A DNA stretch of 64,000 bases from Halobellus rufus. GTDB taxonomy: Archaea; Halobacteriota; Halobacteria; Halobacteriales; Haloferacaceae. The stretch's first letter is position 1; every line of letters begins with the position of its first letter. Both the position numbers and the translations under genes were made by a program. The notes beneath the pieces were generated by a model. The model searched no databases and was not told the DNA's origin. It saw only the letters and a list, made by a program, of their open reading frames with translations. The stretch covers positions 23,118-87,117 of the forward strand of contig NZ_BBJO01000022.1 in NCBI RefSeq assembly GCF_000739575.1, given 5' to 3'. Shown here one piece after another: positions 52,935-60,762 of this stretch.

Positions 52935-54431
52935 TCAAGACGAGCCTTCGATGTCGTCGAGGCGGTGCTGAACCCGGTCGTGTAGTCGCTGAGCGGCTCC
53001 GTCAGTGAGATTCGCTTCTGTATCCACCTCGATGCCAGGAATATCGACAACGTCTTCGAGCGCGTCGCTGAGCGTCTGCTGGTTGGCTGGCAGGACACGC
53101 TCTTCGCGTTCGTCGGTTTGCCGGTCGTGTTCTTTCATCGCCAGTTGAATCATCATCGCTGGTTTTCGAAGCAGTTCGCCAGCGACCTCGAGGTACTCTT
53201 GGTGGGTATTCGACGCCCAGGAACCTTCATACTCGTCGAGGAGTGCAATCAACAGGGACAGCTGGAGATTGTACACGGTTGGTCGCGACGATGGAGACGC
53301 CAGCGTCGAGGCTCGGTCCGCAGCGGCTTCGGCGTACCTGTTGGCGACTCCCCAGTAGCGATAGCAGGTAGCCGCATCAAACGGCAGCTCGTCGAAATCG
53401 TAGGCGATGGCCCGAGTTCTGCGAATCGCCAGATCGACTTTCACCAGGCGGTCGGCAATGTCGTCGTAGATCGCCTTCCACCACTCGTTGATTGGAACTC
53501 TGTTGTTCGCCCGTTCGTGGTCGGCGTCGGTGGCCCGACCGTAGTGACGGCGAGTGTACCGCTTGCCCGTGTCGGGGACGATAGTCCCGGTCTCGGGGAA
53601 GTAGAGGATCGGTTTCGCCCACAGCGTCTGTGTCCCCCGGAAATCGTAGCCGGTCTCGAATCCCCCATAGACGACGAGATCTGGCTCGGTTGCCCCAGAG
53701 ACGCTGGTGACACCGTCGATATCCTCCTCCATCTCGGGGTCTTCACTTGCCGTGACGGTGTGTTCGAGACCGGGGCAGACGACGAACATCTTAAGGAGAC
53801 CACCCCAGTCGCGGTAGCTTGCCCAGCCGAATGCCTCAGTTTCACCGCGTTGCTGGAGTGCTCCCACGATCGGTAGGTACGCCTCTTGCGGATTGATAAT
53901 GGAGTAGCGATCCGATGCGATCTGCCAGCGGAACTTTACATCGAACCCGAGCGCACACAGCGCTTTGCGTCGTTCGTCGACGATATCCTGGTGATCGCGG
54001 ACACGAACCAACGGGTCGGACGACGCGTCCGTGGCAATCTCTGAGAGTGACTGACCGGTCGCTGTCTCCAGCGTATCGATATCCAGCCCATCGACGTTGC
54101 AGAGAGCTTCGATGTCGATGGTCCCGTCGACACCGACGAACTCGTTTGTGGCCCAGAGTTCACCCGAGCTCGCTTGAGGGAGTACACTGAGAACGTCTTT
54201 CAGAGAACGAGGATTCGGATCGAGACACCCCGTTTCTGGTGAAACAGCGTCTGGATATACTGCGTCGTCTGCCGGCGTCAACCTTGCAAACGCGTGCGTT
54301 GCTTCCTGATCCAGTAAGTCGAGGACTGACATGGATGCAGCAACGGATTGGTGGTTATCCTCGCCTGAACCGGAGTTCGACGTGGAGCGCTTTCGCTCGC
54401 GGCTCGCTTCTGACTGTGTATTTGTGGACAT
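52935..54431 (-). CDS. Unknown 498-aa protein, first gene of the MoxR block
   Basis: A soluble protein of unknown family. The N-terminal 40 residues are polar and disordered. A central mixed region includes FGWASYRDWGGLLKMFVVCP and YDFRGTQTLWAKPILYFPET, a possible beta-sandwich, followed by a helical part (WKAIYDDIADRLVKVDLAIR). The order 498-aa protein, MoxR ATPase, VWA protein recalls three-gene MoxR-VWA systems in which a third protein is the adaptor or effector, but I cannot assign a domain. It is probably transcribed with the ATPase. Confidence 0.6.
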   Translation of the reverse strand: MSTNTQSEASRERKRSTSNSGSGEDNHQSVAASMSVLDLLDQEATHAFARLTPADDAVYPDAVSPETGCLDPNPRSLKDVLSVLPQASSGELWATNEFVGVDGTIDIEALCNVDGLDIDTLETATGQSLSEIATDASSDPLVRVRDHQDIVDERRKALCALGFDVKFRWQIASDRYSIINPQEAYLPIVGALQQRGETEAFGWASYRDWGGLLKMFVVCPGLEHTVTASEDPEMEEDIDGVTSVSGATEPDLVVYGGFETGYDFRGTQTLWAKPILYFPETGTIVPDTGKRYTRRHYGRATDADHERANNRVPINEWWKAIYDDIADRLVKVDLAIRRTRAIAYDFDELPFDAATCYRYWGVANRYAEAAADRASTLASPSSRPTVYNLQLSLLIALLDEYEGSWASNTHQEYLEVAGELLRKPAMMIQLAMKEHDRQTDEREERVLPANQQTLSDALEDVVDIPGIEVDTEANLTDGAAQRLHDRVQHRLDDIEGSS

Positions 54432-54625
54432 GGTGAATCAGATGGGAAACAGTCGAGGCCAGCCGTAGTGGATACTCGACGAGTCTTCCCTCACCCCATT
54501 GAGGATGGTAAAATGGGGCGACGCTACTCATCCGGCACTACCCCGAAGCTGATGCCGAGGTCATCGATTGTTCTTAGTGTGGTAGACTGGTATTGAGAAC
54601 TAGATAATATGATAATAATCTGGAG

Positions 54626-54637
54626 TTTTTATTATCG
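54626..54637 (+). promoter_or_regulatory. AT-rich promoter of the Kiwa-like pair
   Basis: TTTTTATTATCG lies about 30 bases before the ATG at 54664 in a strongly AT-rich stretch (54590-54660). It fits a TATA element for the operon. Confidence 0.4.
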
Positions 54638-54663
54638 CTTGCCTCTGATCAATTGTAGTAAGA

Positions 54664-55353
54664 ATGGCTAACAGCACAATCCCCCTCCTTAGCGCAATTA
54701 TAGGTGGGCTTTCTGGTGGACTTGTTTTCTCTTTCATTCAGAGTTGGGCTTGGAGGTGGTATACGAAGCCGAAGTTAACAATTGGTGCATCAGCGGCAAC
54801 TGCTTTCGAAACTGATGAGGACGGAGATATTTCTTCTCGAGTATTCCGAGTGCCGGTTCAAAATCAGGGTCGGTCCTCAGCTGAGAACTGTAAACCAGAA
54901 TTGCGTATGACTGGAGACTTGGATGGGAGTGAATACGTTATAAATACTCAGCTCCAATGGTTTGAGGATCAGAATCCCAGCCGAATAACGATTAATTCTG
55001 GTGAGCGGGCAAAGTACAACCTTCTCCGTGTGACAAAACAAGAGACAGATGATTATATCCCCGTCGACCCGACATTCATTGTTCAGTTTGCTAGCCCCGG
55101 TGGGTGGGATAAAGGAGATAGCATTGTGAAATGGGACTACGATGACGAAACAGGTCGTGCAACAAGCGCAACAGTCCCCGATAGTCTTGAACGTGATACC
55201 TTTCAAGAAATATCATGGAATTCCGCTGAGGTCATTGTCACCGCTGGAAATACTGACAAGATTGAATCAAGCATAGAGCTTGATCTAGGAGAAGAACGTG
55301 GTATGGTAGGGATGAGGATGTTATTCAGCGACGGTGAAGAATTATCATCATAG
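54664..55353 (+). CDS. Membrane-anchored protein, partner of KwaB-like gene
   Basis: A 229-aa protein. One N-terminal membrane helix (IPLLSAIIGGLSGGLVFSFI, residues about 6-25) is followed by a basic WAWRWYTKPKL and a cytoplasmic beta-rich domain (VFRVPVQNQGRSSAENCKPE pattern). GC content is clearly lower than in the plasmid backbone on both sides. It begins 56 bp ahead of a DUF4868 gene. In the Kiwa defence system the partner KwaA is a four-helix membrane protein; this one has only one helix, so it may be a functional substitute rather than a true KwaA. Confidence 0.65.
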   Translation: MANSTIPLLSAIIGGLSGGLVFSFIQSWAWRWYTKPKLTIGASAATAFETDEDGDISSRVFRVPVQNQGRSSAENCKPELRMTGDLDGSEYVINTQLQWFEDQNPSRITINSGERAKYNLLRVTKQETDDYIPVDPTFIVQFASPGGWDKGDSIVKWDYDDETGRATSATVPDSLERDTFQEISWNSAEVIVTAGNTDKIESSIELDLGEERGMVGMRMLFSDGEELSS

Positions 55354-55409
55354 GGAATGGGTTAGTTCTTTAATGACAGCAGCAATCCATACACAGAGAG
55401 GGATTTCAA

Positions 55410-56399
55410 ATGCCGATTGACCGATTCCGGCAAGCAGTGGATCTACTGGAGTCAAATCAAGATTTCTACCGTGATTATATTTTAGGTGTAGAAGTCCCCA
55501 CAACGGACTCTCTCCTAGCGGAACGCAATCTGACAGCGTTAGAGTACCACGAAATTCCCCTCGATCAAGGGGTTCGAGAAAGGATACAGTCGATTGCAGC
55601 TTCCAGAGCTCGAGGTTACCTTTCCGATATTGAGGATGGAAGCCGCGATATCCGAGAGTATGATATAACAAATACAGAACAAGATACGGTTCCCCTTCAA
55701 TACGCCGACCCAGGCAGTATCGAGCATTTTGAGCGATATGAACCTCTATTAAACGAGGAATATTTTGATACAGGATCTTACGATAACCTCTCAGACATCA
55801 GTTTTCAGGCTCTCCGAATCAGTAATGAATCTGATGAGCATGTAATCATTTTCCAAAAATTCTCGAATCGGCAGATTTCAGGGAATACCGATGACCTCCG
55901 AATTAGTGAAAGAGACGAACAGTATCAGGAGTTCGAGGATACTGTGATTACAATTCCGGAGAGAATTGATTGCATACTCTACGAAGATACGATATACGTC
56001 TTCGCTTCCAAGAAATTCGAGGACATCTTTGATTATTTGACTCAGTACGAACGTCACGCCAACGATGTACTCACCGGAATCGACAGTTCTGAGTTACGGA
56101 TTCATAATATGGGTGAGTTTGTTGATTCGATTCTTGGCGACCGGAGAGCATTGCGTAAGATGAAATCTATTGAGGAACGCGGCCTCTATAGTTCTCTGAA
56201 CCGGGCACAGGTCGAAGATATTGTGGATGATTACGATCTCGGTATAGAAATTCAGACAGACGATGATGGGGAGTGGGGCATCCATATTCCGGACCTGAGA
56301 AAAAAGTGGGACGTAATCCGGTTGCTTGACGACGATCACTTGGAATCCTCACTTACAAGTACCCAATATCAGGTGTACGGCAAGGATCAGCGAGATTAA
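55410..56399 (+). CDS. KwaB-like (DUF4868) defence protein
   Basis: A 329-aa protein with DUF4868 character: a first part of mixed strands (VDLLESNQDFYRDYILGVEV), a HVIIFQKFSNRQISGN segment, and the family's typical FASKKFEDIFDYLTQYERHA. Length and order match KwaB, about 315 aa. KwaB is the effector of the Kiwa anti-phage system, binding DNA and working with a membrane protein that senses injection. Low GC shared with the preceding gene marks the pair as one imported unit. The KwaB call rests on pattern recognition and should be verified. Confidence 0.65.
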   Translation: MPIDRFRQAVDLLESNQDFYRDYILGVEVPTTDSLLAERNLTALEYHEIPLDQGVRERIQSIAASRARGYLSDIEDGSRDIREYDITNTEQDTVPLQYADPGSIEHFERYEPLLNEEYFDTGSYDNLSDISFQALRISNESDEHVIIFQKFSNRQISGNTDDLRISERDEQYQEFEDTVITIPERIDCILYEDTIYVFASKKFEDIFDYLTQYERHANDVLTGIDSSELRIHNMGEFVDSILGDRRALRKMKSIEERGLYSSLNRAQVEDIVDDYDLGIEIQTDDDGEWGIHIPDLRKKWDVIRLLDDDHLESSLTSTQYQVYGKDQRD

Positions 56400-56514
56400 C
56401 TTGATTATCTGATGCGAAGATTCTCACACAACTATTCTGGACCCAAGCCAGAGGTGAGACGATATTCTCCGAGAACTGTGGACTCAGTGTAAGGGTAATT
56501 TATAGGTCGATACA

Positions 56515-57315
56515 TTAAGAACTTATGAGCGTCTCCTGCTCATCGTCGTATTGGGGAATATACTCTTCACCGCCGAACCAGAGAATGAGTGTTGGCCGAA
56601 GACGTCGGATGCTCTCCTCGGTTGATTCGCCGACGTGGTCGACAGTCCTGAGCGTCGTGGCGTAGCAGGCCCAGGCTGCGAACTCGCCCATCGTCTCGAA
56701 CTCCTCAGCGATGGCCCGCTTGGCAGCAGCGGAAGTCAGTCGACTATGCGTTGAGAGCCACTGCTTCGACAGCGATTCAGCAGCAGGGTCACGATTCTCC
56801 GATCGGATTTCCTGGAGTCGATACAGGTTGCCTCTGGTATCTCCCTTCTTCCAGAGGACCTCGTCGTATCGTCGGACCAGAGCAAGTTCGTCAGCGTAAC
56901 TGATCGAGTCCAGATCGACTGTTTCGATATAGACGTCGTCCGGTTGTGGAGCGGTGTTGTCCGGATAGTCCCTGTGAAGGTACTGTTCGCGAAAGCTCGA
57001 CTCGCGGAGGTCCTGAAGACGAATCGACCATTCATCACCGCTCAGCTCGCGTCTGACGAAGTTCTCTGCGAACAGGTGATAGTCATCGATTGCAACTTCA
57101 ACCCCGAGAGCGGAAGCGAGCAGGGCGATAGCGAGTTGGCAAGCACGTTCTGGAGCCGCGTCCGGCCCCCAATCGAACCCGCCCGATGACAACGAATGTA
57201 CCATCAGGTGTTTGTCGAGGAGATCGTCGCCGGCGTAGACGAGACAGCCCCCAAGTGTGCGTTCTCCGCGATACCGCCGCGCTCGGTACTTCGACTGTGA
57301 GTAGCTAGTTTTCAT
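56515..57315 (-). CDS. DUF6166-domain protein
   Basis: A 266-aa protein. The N-terminal half matches the DUF6166 pattern (RYRGERTLGGCLVYAGDDLL and GFDWGPDAAPERACQLAIALL, cited in parts). The C-terminal half is an added helical domain ending ESIRRLRPTLILWFGGEEYI. It is 27 bp behind the PCNA-like gene on the same strand and is likely co-transcribed. DUF6166 proteins are frequent on haloarchaeal plasmids and viruses; the function is unknown. Confidence 0.65.
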   Translation of the reverse strand: MKTSYSQSKYRARRYRGERTLGGCLVYAGDDLLDKHLMVHSLSSGGFDWGPDAAPERACQLAIALLASALGVEVAIDDYHLFAENFVRRELSGDEWSIRLQDLRESSFREQYLHRDYPDNTAPQPDDVYIETVDLDSISYADELALVRRYDEVLWKKGDTRGNLYRLQEIRSENRDPAAESLSKQWLSTHSRLTSAAAKRAIAEEFETMGEFAAWACYATTLRTVDHVGESTEESIRRLRPTLILWFGGEEYIPQYDDEQETLISS

Positions 57316-57342
57316 AGTACGTGGAAAGCCGTCTGGGAGCGG

Positions 57343-58446
57343 TTACGTCTCGATACGGGGGGCCAGCATCCGGGCCATCGACCCTGCATCATCGTCAAGC
57401 TCGTACGAGAGCATGATGGGGAACTCACTCCCGAAATCGACTGTGACGCTAGCCCCCTTCGGAATGGTTCGCACAATCTTTTTCATGTAGTCGAGGCTGA
57501 ACAGCGACGAGGCTTCAGCGAACGTGGCCTGGTCGAGTTCCTCCTCATCGAGCTGGAAGTCGACAGCGTCGGTATCACCTTCTGCCTCGATTCTGAGGAC
57601 CTCTTCGTCAGCGTCCATCCGGAATCCGACGTGATCGGCAACGAGGTCTGCAGCTTTGACTCCTTGCTGGAGGACGTCGCGGTTGAGGGTAGCGCTCGCT
57701 GGGAGTTCCAGCTCAGGAAGCGTCGGCTCTGCTCTGATGGTCGCTGGATCGAGGCAAGCCATTCGGAACTCGATGCCGTCGACGAAAACAACCAGCTTGC
57801 GTGTCTCTCTATCGAGACTGAACTGGACGAGATCGTCGTTCTTTGCGAGGTTCACTGGATCGGCGAAGCGGTCCAGATCGAGACCGAGGACACCCGGAGT
57901 AGCATCGTACGACTCGAATGCTGAGGCATTCAGAGTGAGATCGTCCATCGCGACGTTGGCGGGATCGACTGCACGAACACGGATCCCGGATTCGTCTATC
58001 CTGAATCGGGCTTCGTCGACGTTCGCGCGAAGTGCTTTGAGGATAGCCTTGAGGGGACTCGCCTGAATGGTTGCTCGGAACGTCGACGGCGACTCTGAAG
58101 GAATCTCATCCGTTGCTTCTTCCCCATCAGTATCGACATCTGTATCTGGTTCTTCCTCTGTCTCGGATTCGAAATCTCGGGCTTGCTCCAGCCAGTCTGC
58201 AGCCTGTTCCACGCTGACGTTTGCAAACTCCGCGATTGTCTCGGAGTCAGCGGCTTCGAGAGCCTCGATCGTTGAGATTCCTTGTTCGTGCAGACGGATC
58301 GCTTGTTCCGTATCGATACCAGAGATGTCGACGACATCCGGTAGTTGTTCCGAGGGTTCCGGAACAGTCTCGGGCCGTTCAGATGCATCACGGTTGTTCT
58401 CAGGCTGTTCGTTGTCAGAGCGGTCTGTGGATGTTTCTATACTCAT
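57343..58446 (-). CDS. PCNA-like sliding clamp with N-terminal HhH extension
   Basis: A 367-aa protein. Residues 122-367 are a full PCNA: FRATIQASPLKAILKALRAN, then FRIDESGIRVRAVDPANVAM, DLTLNASAFESYDA, VTVDFGSEFPIMLSYEL and the closing MARMLAPRIET. The core is about 246 aa, the usual clamp length. The first 121 residues are extra: a polar tail, a helix-hairpin-helix-like unit at about 36-92 (DISGIDTEQAIRLHEQGIST, IEALEAADSETIAEFANVSV) and a very acidic linker (93-121). HhH units bind DNA or proteins, so the clamp may be tethered to DNA or to a partner. It is likely a plasmid-borne paralogue. Confidence 0.85.
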   Translation of the reverse strand: MSIETSTDRSDNEQPENNRDASERPETVPEPSEQLPDVVDISGIDTEQAIRLHEQGISTIEALEAADSETIAEFANVSVEQAADWLEQARDFESETEEEPDTDVDTDGEEATDEIPSESPSTFRATIQASPLKAILKALRANVDEARFRIDESGIRVRAVDPANVAMDDLTLNASAFESYDATPGVLGLDLDRFADPVNLAKNDDLVQFSLDRETRKLVVFVDGIEFRMACLDPATIRAEPTLPELELPASATLNRDVLQQGVKAADLVADHVGFRMDADEEVLRIEAEGDTDAVDFQLDEEELDQATFAEASSLFSLDYMKKIVRTIPKGASVTVDFGSEFPIMLSYELDDDAGSMARMLAPRIET

Positions 58447-58605
58447 AGGATTCTATGGCGCGATAGAGCGAAAGCACGAGTTCAGACGGACAGTCGTGGA
58501 GTCAACTCGCCTTTCCCTCAGTCTCTTTAGAGATGATAAATTTCGACTCAGGAGTACCGGCCGAGATACGGCTCACGACGCGAGAAGTACAACGAGCATC
58601 TGGAG

Positions 58606-59475
58606 TTACTGAAGTCGGATAGTAGTCTCCTCACGCTCTAAGATCTGCTTTTCGACTAAGCGGGCAATCGCATCGTCAACAGCATCCGCCTGGTCGTCAG
58701 AAAGTTCTCTCACGTTCGAGAGGACGCGGTCTCGAATGTTCTCCACATCGGTTACTCCATCATCGACCGCACCCAAGACCGTGTACTCAACCTCGAACTC
58801 TGTCGCGAACGCTGCGATACGAGAAGTGAACGTATTCGGAAGGCCCGATAGCGAATTGACCGCCATTTCGATGGTGAACAGCGGATGAGATCGGTCGCGG
58901 ATGTGTCGTGCTTCAGTCGAACCTGTGTTGAACGGACGCTGTTCGTCGATTTCGGTTAGGATCGACTCGTAGTCGAGGCCACGCTGGGCGTACTTCCGCA
59001 TGTCCTCGATGTCGCGCCGGCGGCCACTCGCCAGATCACCACCCGAGACCGCTTTCAACAGGAACATATCCTCATCCGAGAGGATGAATGCGGTCGCGTA
59101 ATCGCCGGTCCAGAATTCCTCGGCCCGGTCATGCATTCGCTCGGTGATCCATACCTTCCCGACGACTTGCCGCTCGAAGAGATCGATCTGAAACCCTCGG
59201 TCTTCGTGATGGAGTTCGACAGTTTTTCCGACCCCTTCGAACGACTCTGTCGGCTCGTCAACCACCGTGAACCCTTGTGCCTGAAGCGCCTGGTAGACGT
59301 GCTCGAACTCGGAAACGACGCCCAGCGCAAGGTCGATGTCCTCGGTCTGATCTTTCAGTCCGCGAACCGTCATCGCCGAGCCGCCGAGGAGATACACGTC
59401 TACGGGTTCCGAGAGCCAGCTGTCGAACTCTTCGAGGAACGCTCTGATCGCATCTCCACCTTTGAACACCGTCAT
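58606..59475 (-). CDS. Nucleotidyltransferase toxin-like protein (AbiEii/MenT type)
   Basis: A 289-aa protein. The N-terminal nucleotidyltransferase core shows LLGGSAMTVRGL (GGSA at 31-34) followed by Asp-x-Asp in TEDIDLAL at 46-48, then FQIDLFERQVVGKVW with the third acidic residue. The C-terminal part is a helical domain. This fold with an upstream HTH partner is that of AbiEii and MenT toxins, which inactivate tRNA by nucleotide addition. Its ATG overlaps the HTH gene stop by 4 bp (ATGA at 59472-59475). Confidence 0.75.
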   Translation of the reverse strand: MTVFKGGDAIRAFLEEFDSWLSEPVDVYLLGGSAMTVRGLKDQTEDIDLALGVVSEFEHVYQALQAQGFTVVDEPTESFEGVGKTVELHHEDRGFQIDLFERQVVGKVWITERMHDRAEEFWTGDYATAFILSDEDMFLLKAVSGGDLASGRRRDIEDMRKYAQRGLDYESILTEIDEQRPFNTGSTEARHIRDRSHPLFTIEMAVNSLSGLPNTFTSRIAAFATEFEVEYTVLGAVDDGVTDVENIRDRVLSNVRELSDDQADAVDDAIARLVEKQILEREETTIRLQ

Positions 59476-60422
59476 GAGACACCGTATTGCTCTTTGAGAG
59501 CGGTAAATTCTGATTCACTCGGGAGGAAGACCGGGAGGTCCTCGGATATTTCGAACTCTCCGTGAAGGGGTCGGTACATCGCGGTCACTGCTGTCTCCAA
59601 GTCGTACCACCTTGCCGTGTCTGTGAGGGTCTCTTGGTCGATATCCAGCTTCTCGATCAGCAGCATCGAATAACTGACGCGGCGAGAGCCACTGTCGAGG
59701 ATGAGGGTGTGGCACACGACCTCCGAGGGCGTGAGTTCTTCATCCGGAGCGTACCAGAATGCGGGTTCGCCAGCGAGGAAGAACTGCAGGTCATACTCCT
59801 GGAATCGTGCGAGTCCAGTCACCCGCCAGTCAGCAGCCGACTCTAGTGCGGACGTATCCTCCGACGTTTGGACGCGAACAAGCGCCCGCTTCGGGTCGCA
59901 CCACTCGACAGTCGCACTCGGAGCGAGTGCTCGAGTTCGCGAGCGGTGTTCGTGGGTCACGACTTCTCGTGCGAACGTTAGCAGTGGCGAGAGGTCATCA
60001 GTCAAGGCGTATTCCGGCCCAGACGGCGACAGCATCGCACGGTGCTTGAGCGGCGACAACGCATTGTGGACGCCCTGTCGGGTGATGTCGAGTCGCTCTG
60101 CGATCTCGGTCGCTCGACGTGGTTCGTCGAGGTACCAGCACACCCGCAGTGTTGCTGGCGAAAGGATCTCGGTCCAGTCGACGTGACCCAGCTTCGAACG
60201 GAGGTCTCGGTACGACTCGACGATTGGATGGTCCGTTACCCGGACGCGGCGCCGGTTCTTCGACCCGCGAGATTCAGTGAGCAACCCGTCTTCGAGCAAC
60301 TCATCGAGGACGTCGTAGATGTGGTCCTGCGAATACTCGGTTTCGGTCGCGAGTTCGTGTGGAGTCGCCTCACGGCCAGCGCTAAGCGCGTCTAGCAGTG
60401 CGAGGCTGGCCTTGGTCAGCAT
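59472..60422 (-). CDS. Winged-helix AbiEi-like antitoxin
   Basis: A 316-aa protein, start MLTKASLALLDALSAGREAT at 60422; a much longer open frame upstream is basic and not coding-like. Two winged-helix units: residues about 5-60 (PHELATETEYSQDHIYDVLDEL, cited in part; LLTESRGSKNRRRVRV) and about 95-150 (ATEIAERLDITRQGVHNALS). The C-terminal domain (about 165-316) resembles the larger AbiEi-type antitoxins. It is translationally coupled to the nucleotidyltransferase and likely represses its own operon. Confidence 0.7.
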   Translation of the reverse strand: MLTKASLALLDALSAGREATPHELATETEYSQDHIYDVLDELLEDGLLTESRGSKNRRRVRVTDHPIVESYRDLRSKLGHVDWTEILSPATLRVCWYLDEPRRATEIAERLDITRQGVHNALSPLKHRAMLSPSGPEYALTDDLSPLLTFAREVVTHEHRSRTRALAPSATVEWCDPKRALVRVQTSEDTSALESAADWRVTGLARFQEYDLQFFLAGEPAFWYAPDEELTPSEVVCHTLILDSGSRRVSYSMLLIEKLDIDQETLTDTARWYDLETAVTAMYRPLHGEFEISEDLPVFLPSESEFTALKEQYGVS

Positions 60423-60519
60423 CTCTGTAAATAATAGAGCCGATTCGTATAAATATGTTTCTGGATTTCTGTTTACAGACTGCTTGTGTGACGTCTGCCC
60501 ACCTGCGGACGAAGTCCTG

Positions 60520-60762
60520 CTACATCGAAACCGGTGGAAGCCAGTCACAGGACGGACAGAACGCTTCGTATACAGCCAGTGTTTCGTCGAACTCCCAACT
60601 CCCATCGTCACGGAAAAGTACGCCTGCTCGAACGATAGCGTGAACCGCCCCGTGACCACAGTTGGGGCATTCGTCACCTGGGGCCCATCCCGCCCGCTCG
60701 AAATCAATCGTCCACTCTGCGTCAGTGACGACGGCCGACGACCGTTCACCGCAAGAAGTCAT
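60520..60762 (-). CDS. Small zinc-ribbon protein coupled to TFB
   Basis: An 80-aa protein starting MTSCGERSSAVVTDAEWTID at 60762. Two Cys pairs form a zinc ribbon: ECPNCGHGAVH and AFCPSCDWLP. Its ATG overlaps the stop of the TFB gene by 4 bp, so the two are made together. It may bind TFB or DNA and adjust transcription, but only the gene order says so. Zinc ribbons of this size are common in haloarchaea. Confidence 0.65.
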   Translation of the reverse strand: MTSCGERSSAVVTDAEWTIDFERAGWAPGDECPNCGHGAVHAIVRAGVLFRDDGSWEFDETLAVYEAFCPSCDWLPPVSM

